From assembly GCA_002118135.1 (NCBI GenBank), contig BDIU01000013.1:496001-560000 (forward strand): a DNA stretch of 64,000 nt. The letters run 5' to 3'. The translations under genes were made by a program, and so were the position numbers. This DNA comes from Trebouxia sp. TZW2008 (Eukaryota; Chlorophyta; Trebouxiophyceae; Trebouxiales; Trebouxiaceae). Under the pieces are notes generated by a model that was not told the origin of the DNA, ran no database searches, and was given only the letters and a program-made list of their open reading frames with translations. Shown here piece after piece: positions 11,432-24,089 of this stretch. Within the stretch, counting starts at the first letter, position 1, and each line of letters starts with the position of its first letter.

Positions 11432-12293
11432 GTGTTGCGAGAAGAGTATCAAGTAAGGCCCAATGGGGTTGTGCGGGCACGTCAGGTGCCTGTTTCAGAA
11501 AAGATGAAAAGTAATCAAGACTGGCAGACTGCTGCCATAAGAGCTGTCAAAGAAGAGTTGGGTTCAGTCTTACCCCAACAGCCACAGGCAAGCTACTAGC
11601 ACAACATTTTCATCTTGTTCTTGTAAGTCAACAGAGCTGCCTATTCTGCCTCATTCGAGCTGTCCATTGAGTGTTGCAGTCGTCTGCTTCATGAGCAAAA
11701 AGACTTTCGTTAACAGGTATTTGGTACTGTAAATTGATGTGCAGCATGCTCATGCTGGTCATGCTGTTCCTCTTGCTTAAGCTTCACTGAATGATCACAC
11801 ATCTACAAATAGAAGCAACAGGAGCACCTCTGACATGGGCTGAGCTGCAGGTGCTGATTGATTCGTCAAGCCTTGATGTATCTGTTGAAGTCTCAGAATC
11901 CCACTCATACCCTGGACTGGTGTGCAAGGTAGGCAAGGCCACCAGGCTTCAATTGCTTGACAAATGTTGCAATCTGGTTTGACAGAATGACTGAAGTCTA
12001 TCTGATTCTGTTTGCGCTTGTTGCAGTAGACCTTGCACAAAGTCAAGGCAACAGTGCCTGGGCTTCCACAAACAGAGAGATTCACCACAACAGAACAGCG
12101 CTCTGATGGCTTGCTTGAAAATCATTGGCTTTGGACCACGGGTATTGGCAACAACTGAAAGTCTGACCCTCAATGAGCAGCTACAGAACCTAGTATATTG
12201 GGTGCTACATACTTACAGCAATCCACTCAAGGCCAGGGCACGCATGTGGGTTTTCTTGCAGGAATGCTGTCTGAGCATAGTTATGCTAGGTAG
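11432..12293 (+). CDS. Nudix-like hydrolase domain protein, plant-type (5' end not found)
   Basis: Exons recognised: 11432-11587 (52 codons, ending in a GC donor, CAG|GCAAGC), 11851-11928 (SESHSYPGLVCK), 12030-12141 (LHKVKATVPGLPQ, FTTTEQRSDG, ENHWLWTT) and 12262-12293 (short tail, TAG). The first holds a Nudix-box remnant, AIRAVKEELGSVL. It keeps R, EE and G, but the first glutamate of REUXEEXGU is alanine, so activity is doubtful. SYPGL, then V-GLP, then FTT-E in that order recalls a plant protein family with a Nudix-like fold. A further exon between 11588 and 11850 is possible (around 11680). The 5' exons are missing from this model. Confidence 0.55.
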
Positions 12294-13004
12294 TTGAACC
12301 TGAAACCACTGATAGATCAGGGCGTCACAAGGAAGCGTAACAGCTAAAAAGCTTTGTAAGCATGTTTGTGTGCTGAGTCAGGCTGCACTCGATATCTACC
12401 TGAACGCTTGGCGCAATTCTGATGACGCTGAACCAGGCAAAACGCGCGTGATTACCAAAGTGATCTCTCAGTTGCACGAGCGTCCGTCATAGTCAAAGCA
12501 GCAGTTCACCTACCGGCTACTCATCATCCCGTCATGCTGTTCACCGATGCAGCTTCTGTAGCAATTGGCGTCCACCGTGAGGCGCATCGCGACGATGCTG
12601 ACCTGTGCACACACCTGGGGCTGGTCAGAGGGGACTCGTTCGGCTTTGGTCGCATTCAAATTTTTGGTAAAGCCATCCCAGTGGTGTGCCCCTCCCTGCC
12701 CGTGAACCGCATTGTCTGACATCAAAGGTCCGCCTATCTTCATTCATTAGTCTCAAACACGATCCCACTCGTTTCTTGTCTCATGCTCGATCACTCTGCG
12801 TGCTTACAACAAAGCTTCGCCTTGTGATCACCTAGCTGGTCAACTCCAGCAGAAACAGACGCTGGTGGCTCTTCACTGGTATCCGAGGCGCCTGATCCAG
12901 TATGCTGGCCCAATCTGTCGCCCCGTCAAGGCTGCTAGTGGGGCGCTCATCGTCGACAGCTGCACTTCAGGTCTGCCATCAAGACTTCAGCTGTCTCTGC
13001 CTAT
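12294..13004. other. intergenic / 5' region of MinE gene
   Basis: No clear exon. Part of it probably encodes or precedes the MinE plastid transit peptide. Short frames open at 12534 and 12865 but lack family support. Confidence 0.35.
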
Positions 13005-13673
13005 GTGCTTCATCAGCAAAGGGTTATCTACCAGCATGCTTTTGCGTTGGACTCGCACTTACGACATGACTGTGGATTGCAGAGCAAAAAGGTCATCAGC
13101 AGGCCATATGCCCAGGCTGTGCGCAGCACACTGTGCAAAGTTAAGTCTTCAGAAGCAGAGCAAGTGAAACCAGCAGAAGAGCAGCCACTGGTTCAGGATG
13201 TAGTAACATCAGCACGCCTGAGAGTCGTCTCAACAAATGTTCCGCAGCGGCCAAAGACCACAGACCCTATGAGCACTTTTGTGCACAAGGTCCAAGCAGC
13301 CTGGCGCATATTTTTCCCTCCTAAGCCTGCTGACATGACTCCAAAGGACGAGGGCAAGAAGAGACTGCGCATGATTCTGGTGGCTGACAGATGCGGCATG
13401 AACCAGTCATCGCTGTACGAGATGAAGCACAGTATTGTCCAAGTTGTCTCTGAATTTGTTGAGGTGGAGGGTGATGAGTTGGTGGATGTCAATGTCAGTG
13501 CTGATGGCGAGCAGGGCACAATATACACTGTCAGTGTCCCTGTTAGACGTGTCAAGCCTCAGGCAAGGCTGTCTCTGGGAGAAGGTGAGGAGGCAGCTGA
13601 TGGTGTTACCATGGAGTGGGAGAATGACGATCCTGATGCAGATCCATCTGCCCGCTTCCCCTATGGCTGCTAA
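13005..13673 (+). CDS. MINE1: Chloroplast division-site factor MinE
   Basis: MinE stimulates the MinD ATPase and so places the FtsZ ring in the middle of the plastid. The 222-residue frame shows the MinE core at about residues 115-190: KRLRMILVADRC, GMNQSSLYEMKHSIVQVVSE, GDELVDVNVSADG and IYTVSVPVRR, followed by an acidic algal tail (EWENDDPDADPSARFPYGC) and TAA. The first ~90 residues are not conserved and fit a transit peptide plus linker. The first Met at 13005 is provisional: the gene may instead use an acceptor at about 13080 (GGATTGCAG) with a separate 5' exon. Confidence 0.88.
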   Translation: MLHQQRVIYQHAFALDSHLRHDCGLQSKKVISRPYAQAVRSTLCKVKSSEAEQVKPAEEQPLVQDVVTSARLRVVSTNVPQRPKTTDPMSTFVHKVQAAWRIFFPPKPADMTPKDEGKKRLRMILVADRCGMNQSSLYEMKHSIVQVVSEFVEVEGDELVDVNVSADGEQGTIYTVSVPVRRVKPQARLSLGEGEEAADGVTMEWENDDPDADPSARFPYGC

Positions 13674-15707
13674 GCAAAGGCTTCTGAATTTTGTCATGCT
13701 TTGCATGGATAGTTTGGCACATGTCTTGAATGAACAATGAGACACCAGACTGGGTTTTGTGTTGTACAGAAGTGCTCAGTTGCCTAACTTATGCCAGATG
13801 ATCTTGCTGTGTACATTATGGCTGGTGATGTTCTATCCTGAGCTGAGCTGCATGTATGTCTTGAATGAGACAGCTGATCTCTGCTACTTATATCTTGTTA
13901 CAGTATGCCACAGCACAGCAGCTTCTTCAAGAAGCTTGCGACAGTGCGCGAATAGGCTTGCCCAATGCCAAGACCTGTTCAGCGACATCCAAGATATTGC
14001 ACAGTGCACATTGAGTCATCTGTTCAGCGCACCTAATTGACACAGCACCGTCAGGCAAACAGCTTGCCGAATGGGCAACATGTTAGTGTGTATTTGGTGA
14101 CACGAATCAGAGCATTTGAGCATGTGTTGAAATTTCAAGCATCAATTCAGCACGACATTACAGACCTCAGTTTTGTGATCGGCGTATTTCTACAACAGAA
14201 AGTTCCTTTTTGCAAGACACCGGCACTCAATATTTTAGCATCCTGAGACAAGCCACATGACCTCACAGTCCTGCTGCATATTTTTTTGTATTTCGGTGTA
14301 TCCTGCTAGGCATGTTCGAGTCCCTAAACAAAAAATGGCAGCACCCAGCTGTGCCAAGACATCTCGTCAAGTGGGCGTCCAAGGTAATGTGGCCTGAGCA
14401 GTCCATTTGAGCATGTGACACACAGGCAATTGTTCATGTGCCGCGGTGTGCATGAAGCATTTCAAACTGCTTCATGCACACAATTACTAACATCGCCTGG
14501 ATGCAATACCATGATCAGTTGACTTCAGCCATAGCAACTAGCAGAAATCAACATGTAAGTATCCTAGGAGCAATGCACAAAACTGCGCTTGATAAGACTG
14601 GAAAAAAGCAGCAACTTTCATATGCTGCAATGAGCACAATTCTGGTAGCAGAGCACATGCTTCCGCTCAACAGCGCCCCGTGCTGAGCAATGGAGGTCAA
14701 AATGACCCTACATTTCTCTGCAGCTGCACACCTGTAGCTGACATCTGACTGCTGCTACTTTTAGGGCAAGTCAAAAGCTCAGGTGTTAATGCAGAGAGCA
14801 AGGGGCTATAGCTACTAGGATCTGAGCCTGGTTGCTGCTCTCAAAGCAGCAATGCCGCGCTGCGCCTATGATGAGAGGCTCCCACTATGACGCCTAATGG
14901 CGTAGACTTTTCTGTTTTTCAGCCTTGGCCTGTTGTTTCCAATACAGAGCCCCAAAGTCAGCTTTGGAAACAGGGACAGAGCTGCAATAGCTAGCTTGAA
15001 GATGATCACGTCTTTAAACCAAGACCCTGCACGTGTTGAGATAGTCAGCACTGGCGGAAGTGCCATAGTATGTCATGATGCACAGCCACGGTCAAGTGAA
15101 CGCTAGTGCTTGCTCTCTGCTGACCACAAAACTTGTATGCATCATGCAAAACATGGCACTGCAGAATCTTTTGGCATTTGGGATCTGCCAAGACACATGT
15201 ACAACTGGCTTCTCTGCTCAAACTAATTGCTGCAAGAGTGATTCAAGGCGCCTTATCTCAGCTGATCAATGGGAAAGGAAGAAGAAGCCAGATCAGAACA
15301 AAAAGATTGCCTTACATTCACAAGGCCAGACATGCCTCTAGCAAGGGCGCTGCTGAGACAACTGAGCATCTGGTGTTGTCTTTGGTTTGGGCTTGCGGAA
15401 AAACCTCATCAACTCCTGCCCAGCCATCCATGCCGCATGCACTGCTAAAGCTATCATCATAGCCTTGTTGACATACTGCAAGCAATGGAACCACAAGCTT
15501 TGCTGCAATCATTGTACAACAAGATTCCAATCCAATCATTTGACACCACTTTGATGATGGGTGGGGCAGCTGCTGCGAGCTGCACCTATGCAGAGTAATT
15601 TCATGAGGCTTGTGACTCACAACAATCACACAGTGATATGCAGTCTGTTTTGACAAGGTGACCTGGAGAAAATAGCTGCAAAGTTGTCCTAAAGACTCAG
15701 CCATATG
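13674..15707. other. long stretch without recognised genes
   Basis: Contains the MinE 3' flank and short frames without family signal. On the minus strand near 15465-15335 a frame after a TGCAG acceptor reads a hydrophobic segment (IALAVHAAWMAGQELM) and then a basic tail (RFFRKPKPK) before a stop. It could be the last exon of the gene that begins at 16259, but this is not established. Confidence 0.35.
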
Positions 15708-16259
15708 TTAGATGCGGAGACATAGTCCTCTGAAACAGGTGTGCAATACATATCGACGAGCAAGCCGACCGCGGACACAGGGGCAGTTGCCATGACGCAC
15801 GTCACTGTTGAATGCAAAGCAGCGCACCTCCTTGAACTTGTCATCCTCCACTTGGTCACCTCGCAGCGGCATGTCGCGAGAAGAATCTAAAGGAGCTACG
15901 ACCGGCCTTTGCATATACCGGTGACGGATGGTGTCTGGCATCCCTTGCTCGTCATAACTGACGAGTACTTCCACATCTCTGCTATCCTCCGCGCCATTTT
16001 GTACATCCCTGCTGTTCATCGTCATCGGTTGCTGCGATTCAGCATTGCCGCTGTCCTGTGCTTCGTTTTCAAAGTGCCTGCTGTCCGTCGTCATCGTTTT
16101 GCTGCACTTGATGCTGCTGATGACGCTTCGCCTCACCGTAGTAACGCTCAGAGTTAGGGCGTACTGCCCGAACTCTCTAGAGGCTCGGATTACTACTCGA
16201 ACTTTCAATGGCGGCCTAGTCCCTGCGCGCCATTGCCACTGAAGCAAGTTTGTTGGCAA
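15708..16259 (-). CDS. Uncharacterised ORF divergent from HSP70
   Basis: A 183-codon minus-strand frame starts 93 bp upstream of the HSP70 start. It has a basic N-terminus, then a polar middle with a repeated motif (MTTDSRHFENEAQDSGN and MTMNSRDVQNGAEDSRD), then DKFKEVRCFAFNSD. No family was recognised. Another frame at 15800-15710 (MATAPVSAVGLLVDMY) raises the chance that the true gene is spliced. The internal repeat and the position opposite a promoter leave coding status open. Confidence 0.35.
   Translation of the reverse strand: MPTNLLQWQWRAGTRPPLKVRVVIRASREFGQYALTLSVTTVRRSVISSIKCSKTMTTDSRHFENEAQDSGNAESQQPMTMNSRDVQNGAEDSRDVEVLVSYDEQGMPDTIRHRYMQRPVVAPLDSSRDMPLRGDQVEDDKFKEVRCFAFNSDVRHGNCPCVRGRLARRYVLHTCFRGLCLRI
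16168..16206 (+). promoter_or_regulatory. possible heat-shock element upstream of HSP70
   Basis: About 150-185 bp before the HSP70 start lie CGAACTCTCTAGAGGCTCGG (imperfect alternating nGAAn/nTTCn-like modules) and GAACTTTC, a perfect GAAnnTTC pair at 16199-16206. Heat-shock elements are expected for this class of gene. The match is partial and unproven. Confidence 0.3.
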
Positions 16260-16351
16260 AACCGAGTCAGTTCAGTCCACCTTGTAGATCACTTCTTGAT
16301 CTTTGTGTCGCACATCGCTGCAGTCGTCAAGCAGATCGATCAGTCGCAATC

Positions 16352-19300
16352 ATGGCAAAGCAGGCACCCGCCATCGGTATTGATCTTGGTACTACATACA
16401 GGTCCGTCGGCAGGATCAGCAATTCTTGCGTACTTTTTTGACAGCTGACTGTGCTGTCTTACAACATTCGTGCGCTGTGCAGTTGCGTTGGCGTCTGGCA
16501 GAATGACCGCGTGGAAATTATCGCCAACGACATGGGCAACCGCACCACTCCTTCTTACGTTGGTTTCACTGACAGCGAGCGTTTGATCGGAGATGCTGCA
16601 AAGAATCAGGTGCGATCTGCGATGTGGAAAGACATCTTTTTTTCCTTGCTTGCACAGCATTGAGCATTGCTAAGACAGTCTTTTGAGCTGTGCTGTGGTA
16701 TTTTGTAGGTGGCAATGAATCCCACCAACACAGTCTTTGATGCCAAGCGTTTGATTGGCAGAAAGTTTCAGGATACCAGCATTCAGCAGGACATCAAGCA
16801 CTGGCCTTTCACTGTAAAGCCTGGTCCTGGTGACAAGCCCATGATTGAAGGTACAGCTGCAATGCCTTGCTGCCTGTGTGCTATTGCTTGTTTTGCAATC
16901 TGTGCTATAGCTTACTGAGTATCCCTGCATCAGCTTCATGCCTCCCACATCACTGACTCCTGCATGTTTCGTGCAGTCCAATACAAGGGCGAGGCCAAAC
17001 AGTTTTCAGCAGAGGAGGTCAGCTCCATGGTTCTTGTCAAGATGAAGGAGACAGCACAGCAGTTTTTGGGAGCTGACAAGGAGGTCAAGCGTGCAGTTGT
17101 TACAGTGCCAGCTTACTTCAACGATTCGCAGCGTCAGGCCACAAAGGACTCAGCAGTCATCGCTGGCTTGGAGTGCATGCGTATCATCAACGAGCCAACT
17201 GCTGCAGCCATCGCTTATGGTCTCGATAAGAAGGACACAGCCGTCGGCGAGCGCAATGTTCTGATCTTTGACCTTGGTGGTGGCACCTTCGATGTGTCGT
17301 TGCTGACCATCGAGGAGGGCATTTTCGAGGTCAAGTCCACAGCTGGTGACACTCACTTGGGTGGTGAGGACTTCGACAACAGGCTGGTCAACCATTTCAC
17401 TCAGGAGTTTAAGCGCAAGAACAAGAAGGACATCACTGGCAACCCTCGTGCTCTGCGAAGGCTCCGGACGTCATGCGAGCGTGCAAAGCGTACTCTGTCC
17501 TCCAGCGCACAGACGTCCATCGAGATCGACTCTCTCTTCGAAGGTGTCGACTTCTACAGCAGCATTACCAGGGCCAGATTCGAGGAGTTGAACATGGACC
17601 TGTTCAGAAAGTGCATGGAGCCTGTCGAGAAGTGCTTGCGAGATGCCAAAATGGACAAGAGCACTGTCCATGAGGTTGTCCTAGTTGGTGGCTCCACCCG
17701 TATTCCTAAGGTGCAGCAGATGCTTCAGGACTTCTTCAATGGCAAGGAGCTATGCAAATCTATCAACCCAGATGAGGCAGTAGCATATGGTGCTGCTGTG
17801 CAGGTAAGTGACCTGATGGACACATCATCTGCAGTTTTTGCATCATGCTATGCATCTTTGTTGATACATTCATAATTGCCATATGTGTGCATACATGCCC
17901 TTGCGTAGCCTTGTTGCTGCTTGTTTTAAATTTGCCTCGTGATACAGATTTGCAGCTTTGCATTTGACCTGGCTGTTCCATGCTTGCTGTGATCAGCTGC
18001 GCATTTGCATCCCAGCTTTTTGCGCTTGAGCTAGTTTCGCCAGTAATGATGTGTGCTCTGTTGCATTGCTGGGGCTGACAGTGGCATCCTTCATTTGCAG
18101 GCAGCCATTTTGTCTGGTGAGGGCAGCGAGAAGGTCCAGGACCTGCTACTTCTGGACGTCACTCCCTTGTCTCTGGGTCTAGAAACAGCTGGCGGTGTCA
18201 TGGTAAGCTTTGCATCCTATTTGATCCCGAGTCTGCAATAGCTGTGTCCAGCGGTGTATTGTGCATTTATGCTAGTATTGCATGTATAGTAGCACAGGAC
18301 CTCTTTGTCTGTTGGCAAGCAATGCAAACATTGCAAATTTTTGGTGGCAACCTGTTGCATGATGCCTCTCACAATGGCCAATAAAATTGTGCGCAGTAGT
18401 CGTGCAGTGTCTGCAATCATTGTGCAGTGCGTTGTGAGCTTGGAGTCATGTGAGCTCAGAGCTTGAGGTCAGCGTCATTTTCTATCCGCACTTGCTCTCA
18501 TACTAAGGCAAATGCTGCTGTCATTTCAGCAGCATATCATTGACCATGACATTGTCCTGCAGACCACCTTGATTGGCAGAAACACCACCATCCCCACAAA
18601 AAAGGAGCAAGTCTTCTCAACTTACTCAGACAACCAGCCTGGAGTGCTCATTCAAGTGTTTGAGGGAGAGCGATCCAGGACAAAGGACAACAACTTGTTG
18701 GGCAAGTTTGAGCTGTCTGGCATTCCACCTGCACCCCGTGGTGTGCCACAGATCAATGTCATCTTTGACATTGATGCCAATGGCATCTTGAACGTGTCAG
18801 CTGAGGACAAGACCACAGGTACCGTTGCTGCTTGTGCTTTGATTGCATTCACTGTATCATTTCTGCAGTGACCACGTCCTTGCTGACAATTGCAGCCCCA
18901 ACACACTGTGTCAGGCAGCTTTGTGTCCTGGTCATGGCTGCATGTCAGCTTCCTTGCATCTGCATAGTCATGGGCGTAGGCATCATGAAGCATGCAGAAT
19001 TGCACATAATTTGTTCAGTCATCTTCTGTCAATGATGCGGCAAAGTTGGCGCTCAGCTTACAGCTGCTGGGTAAAGCTTTTGCTTGGCCAAAACAGCAGC
19101 CTGCACATGTTGTACGCCACACTGTAGACAGCTGGCTTGCATTGGTCAGTACTCTTTGCAAGCACCTCTGCTGACTGTGTCTCATTCGCTGCAGGTAACA
19201 AGAACAAGATTACCATTACCAATGACAAGGGCAGACTCAGCAAGGATGAGATTGAGCGCATGGTCCAGGAAGCTGAGAAGTACAAGAGTGAGGATGAGGC

Positions 19301-20430
19301 TCACAAGGAGAGGATTGATGCCAAGAACTCTCTGGAGAACTATGCCTTCAACTTGAGGAATACCATCAGAGATGAGAAGGTGTGTGTTTGTTGCAACCCT
19401 GTAGTGTATTTGCGCCATGTCATGATAAGATGAGTGCTATTTGGTTTACAGCTGAGGGCCCTGCCTTGTTTGGCTTGGCTTTGTTCCACCTGTTTCACAT
19501 GCAGTATCTGTCCTGCGTGTTTGTCACGTGCGTGCAGGCATTGCATGATATTTTCTGACTGCATTGCCCAAGCTGCCTGTGGATCTCTTCAAATTGCACT
19601 TTGAGAAGGCACAGCAGCATCTGCAATGCATTTTGTGAATTCGTTCCTGAGCAGCATTTGCAATGCACTTTGCGTTTTGCAATGCACTTTGCGTTCTGCA
19701 GTGCACTTTGGTTTTTTTATGCTCTGGCATTTGTCATTTGTGTTCAACATTGTAGGCTGACCCATATTCACTGCTTCATACACCTGACACATGCATCATC
19801 AGCAGTGATTGCATCTGCGCACCCCAACATGGGTCATGCAGGTCTGCAGCCTATATCTGGGCCATGCTGCGTATACTGATAGATCTCACATGGCTTGCAG
19901 GTTGCCGGCAAGCTTGATTCAGCTGACAAGGAGAAGATTGAGAAGGAGGTTGAGGGTGCCATCAGCTGGCTGGACCAGAATCAGTTGGCTGAGAAGGATG
20001 AGCTAGAGCACAAGCTGAAGGAGCTGGAGGGTGTCTGCTCGCCCATCATTTCAAAGATGTACCAAGGTGGAGGAGCACCAGGTATGTGTGACTGCTGTCA
20101 ATGTGCATATTGTACCCATGTGCATTGCTTGACTGCCTTGATCAAGAGCACGCTTGGCCATTCTGGGCACTGGTGATTTTGGCGCCGCATGTCCTGCTTC
20201 ATTCTTAGGGCGTTTGTCTGTCAGCTGCAATGTAGTACTCTCAAGTGTGCCTTGGCGCTTGTCTGCTTTGTCCAAGCAGCATCTGAGGCAGACTGTAGGT
20301 GGTGCTGCTAGTCTCATGCGCGGTGTACATTGCAGGTGAGGGCATGCCTGACATGGGAGGCGCTGGAGGCATGCCAGACATGGGTGCGGGAGGCGGAGGA
20401 GCTGGCCCCACTGTTGAGGAGGTTGACTAA
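16352..20430 (+). CDS. HSP70: Cytosolic HSP70 chaperone
   Basis: ATP-dependent chaperone. Nine exons: 16352-16401, 16483-16609, 16709-16850, 16977-17803, 18101-18202, 18563-18818, 19195-19379, 19901-20081, 20336-20430; 654 codons plus TAA. Signatures are GIDLGTTY at the start, [30 protein letters not shown], the substrate-binding domain ([32 protein letters not shown]), a GGM-rich tail ([14 protein letters not shown]) and the terminal EEVD that binds TPR co-chaperones, which marks the cytosolic form. There is no signal peptide or KDEL. Introns are clean apart from short repeats. The first intron has an unusual GTCCGT donor. A TGTAA followed by AATAAA-like sequence near 20716-20724 may be the polyadenylation signal. 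Full length and intact. Confidence 0.98.
19658..19708 (+). repeat. short tandem repeat in HSP70 intron 7
   Basis: About 2.5 copies of a ~20-bp unit, GCAATGCACTTTGCGTTTT, follow each other between HSP70 exons 7 and 8. Confidence 0.75.
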
Positions 20431-21218
20431 GTCAACTCAGTCTTACCATAGATTCCCCCTCCCGCCCACCCCTGACTGTTACAGTTACCCATCTGCCCAA
20501 CTGAATTGTTTATAGGAGTATGTGGCTGGCTCTGCAGAAGTCTGTCATGTAGTAGTTCATCCTCTGAATAGTCTTTGGTTTCTGATCGCCTTGTCCTGCT
20601 GTGCTACTGACATCTTTTCATGGTTTGATGTGCTAGTTCTGCTAACCCCTTTTTTGGTACAAGGCTGGTCTCAGCTGGGTTCAAGGCCAAGCTCGCTTTG
20701 CAACATCATGGGATTGATGTAATAAATGCGTTGCCACTGCATCAGCTTTCACTTGGAATTGACAGATCTACCACGTATCAGCAATGTAGTCAACGTATCA
20801 AAAGCCAGACTAGCATACTTTCGTGTTGAGGCGGCAGCAGAATTCAGCGGCAGCAACGTAACAATGAGAGCTTAGTGCTACTTGCAGAACCGATCAAGAT
20901 CTGTTAGAATACATGCGTTGCTTGCACAGTGGTCAAGGTCACCAAGTGCACTGGAGCAGACAAAATTCACAGCCATGACTTGCATCCTACATCCAATCTA
21001 GTAGGTCCCAATGGGATGCAATACACACACCATGCCAATTCAAGAAAGCAATCCTCGTGTAAGCCAGCTGCCAATGGTTGTGCAGATTTCATGTTGAAAT
21101 GGTACCATTGCTGACATACACCATTGCCTCATGCATCAGGACACTGATGCAACTGAAGTCTCAATGACACTGAGAAAGCTGAAATGGGTTCTTATGCTGA
21201 GTGACGCTGGGACCAAAA
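20431..21218. other. intergenic, convergent HSP70 and WDR82 3' ends
   Basis: 3' UTRs of both genes. A TGTAATAAA-type polyadenylation motif lies near 20716. No further gene was seen. Confidence 0.5.
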
Positions 21219-24089
21219 TCACATCGGATACGCTGCATACTTTGGCTGGGCAATTTTAGTAGGATCTGGCATCCAGAACGCTAGTGCACTGCATGCTGAA
21301 GCAATCAGCATCCTTCTTGGATGCCACTGAACTGTTGTTGGGACTCCAGCATGCCCGCTGAGCACATGAACTAGCTGACCTGTTCTGGTACTCCAGATAC
21401 TGATGCTTTTGTCAGCACAACCTGCAGACATGCTGCTGTGAGTCTCACATGTTACAGCAGTCGGATTTGTCGCTAGACAACAGATATCATGCACTTGTTG
21501 CTGGCCTGAAGGGCTTTAGTGCTTGAATGATCAGATGTATGCCCTGTCAGTACAAGACCCAGGAGCAGGGCTGCATGCACTGTCTGCCAACAGACATGCA
21601 GCCTCAGCTGGCATGTGTTCGCTCATCAGCACTTGATGCAACACAAGGCTCATGACGCAATAGAGTGCTCAACGCACGTGACTTGAGATTCTAAGTCACC
21701 ACCCAAAGTTGATAAGTTTGCTGTCAAGTTTACTGGAGCAGCAACCCCATTGGGATGCCACTTGTCCCTTGGATGCTCAGCCAAGCTTGTGCGCCTATTC
21801 AAGATTTATGCAGCACAGCTTGACGCTGCAGGTGCAGCTGCACCAGACATCATAACCGAAGAGGCTAAATCCCGTGCAAATTTGTGCAGCATATACATCA
21901 GGTCAGGATCAGTCATGCTGTATCATGCAGCACCTTGCCGATTGTCACGTTGCAAATGGTTGGTGCAGATGGCATCAGACCATGCATAACAACGCCCAGC
22001 AAGCGCAGACAGTGAAGCAGACCTGACAAGATGAAGTTGCTGTCTGGGCTGAAGATTGCACTTAATCCCATGGACCCTTGTGGCACCCCTGTGTTATAGG
22101 TTTGCTGCAAGGCCCCATTGAAAGCATCCAATTGATGGATGTGCCCTTCTGCTACACACAGCATCAACTTGCCGTCTGCGCTGAACTGGATGTGTGAGAA
22201 AGGAGCATTTGTTTGTAGCTCTGGCGCAACCTGCGTTGTAACTACCAAGCTTGATGGCAAAAGCATGAGTAAGCTGAGCAAACTACACATAGAGCTCTTG
22301 GTGTGCGCCAATGGGCAGCGCTTATGTTGTTGCAAGAGGTCATGGTCCAGCATGCAGGGGCGGCTGATTTAGACATGATGTGTTCGACCTGAAACACCAA
22401 AAGAAACGCATACGTCGTTTAATGCATGATGTCACATGTCCAACAAATGATACGAGCACACCCAGACAGCAGCAGCTAACATGGCCTGCAAGGTGTCATT
22501 TCTGTGCTGCATTCCTAGGGTACAGGTGCTCTGTACATATGAATGCTAGAGCGCATTCAAATGCTTGTGCTGCAATCAAGCTCAATCCCGTGCTTTGGCA
22601 AGAGCAACTTGGACAGAGGTAGTCTTGCTCACCGTGAAAGCATCAAAAGGCCCTTGTGCATACGACCGAACATCAAAAAGCTTGATAACACCTTTGTCAG
22701 TGCCAACGCCAAACACCAGACCCTGCGTAAGCAGCAAGTTCAGATGCTGATGCCCTTGCATTGCTGACAGCAGGATAAGGTATCACATTAGCAAGAATGT
22801 ATTGGACCAAGCCATGTTTCTGCTGAAGTTTGAGCAGGACCTGTTGGCAGCTGGCGATTAAACAGTAGCTGAGTGCCATGCAAAAGCAGCAAGCGAAAAA
22901 CAGGGTCACAAAGCACAAAGCACGTGCCTGCCAAGCTTGCCATGCTCTGCCGTGCTGTTCATAAGCATGCACTGGCATGCATCACGATGTCTTAACATAG
23001 CAAACAGACCTGCTGGTCAAAGGCTGCACAGGGTTGCTGACCAGGCACAGTCAGCAGCCCCTGACAAATATTGGTGCGCAGATCCCACAACCGGACTTGC
23101 CTGTCCTACATCAAGCAAATCATTCAGTGGTTGCTCTAGGAAAATTTCGGTCTCACATGAAGCAACCCATCCACACAACTGGCACAACAAGCTTCAAATG
23201 TAAGTGTACAAGCCGGCATGCCAAGACACATCTTGTCCCGCACACACCTAGCACATGTGCTGGAGGTAGTCAACATTGTCATGATCATCAATGTAAGCCA
23301 CCTGATTTAGCCTTGTGTGACATGCAAGCAGACCAGGCTGCAGATTGCAAACATGACATTGCCACTACATGCTGCTTGCTTCATGAGACAAACTAGTGGC
23401 TTGATGACAAGGGAAGGTGACATTGCCAGTACATGCTGCTTGCGTCGTGGGACAAAGTAGCGCTTGCATGACAGGGAGATGTGTTGACCTGTGCAGCAGA
23501 CATGAACAAATCGTTCTTTGGGGACAGGCACAGCGTCGTCACTTGCTGTGTGTGGCCCTTGAAATACCGAAGATAGCGATTGTCATGGAGCGATAGGTAT
23601 CGCAGTGTATGGTCTGTCCCCTGCAGTCATGCAATTCCAGAGTTGAGGGAAGTTTCAAAGGCTGCCCCTTTGGCTGTGAAATAGCTGAGTTGCTATTGTG
23701 CTTGCAACAGGTGCTGAATGGCTGCAAAGACACCTTGTAGTTGAGTTGGATGGGTTGAGCACATTGTACCTTGTTGGATGCATGCACTACAGCTTGTGGC
23801 GCATGTGTGTAGCATAGGTTGCACACTCCATGTTTCTTGCTGAATAAGTGTTTCATCTCAAGCCCTGACTGCGTGTTGTACAATCGTATGGCGTCATCTT
23901 CTCCAGCTGTGACTAGCAGGTCTTCAGAACGGTGAAAGTCGACAGAGTTGACACGACCTTGGTAGTTCTGTGTTTGAGCAAAACGTGTGAGTTAATGTAA
24001 AGTCTTACGGTCAAGATGCCACTTGCAGGTGTTACCTTGAACACCCTGCCCATGCCAAAGCTCCTGAGCAGGTCCTCTGTCAGCTCCAT
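21219..24089 (-). CDS. WDR82: WDR82/Swd2-like WD40 protein (COMPASS subunit)
   Basis: WD40 propeller adaptor of the SET1/COMPASS H3K4 methyltransferase, and in animals of a PP1 phosphatase complex. Seven exons on the minus strand: 24089-24036 (MELTEDLLRSFGMGRVFK), 23967-23770, 23620-23489, 23105-23010, 22722-22633, 22230-22023, 21421-21219; 326 codons plus TGA in frame. Match points to WDR82 are DDAIRLYNTQSG, LFSKKHGV, THAPQAVVHASNK, RYLSLHDNRYLRYFKGH, RLWDLRTNICQGLL, DGKLMLCVAEGHI and ASACSALAFWMPD near the C-terminus. The intron after exon 2 is short; the intron before exon 4 holds a tandem duplication (23350-23480). Length matches the family. The start is chosen because MELT aligns with the family N-terminus. 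Confidence 0.95.

Noticed and set aside
15909..16242. Two plus-strand frames upstream of HSP70
   Set aside because: They overlap the longer minus frame and the HSP70 promoter, and have no family signal.
23034..23396. 120-codon plus-strand frame
   Set aside because: It covers WDR82 exon 4 in antisense; the minus reading matches the WD40 repeat.
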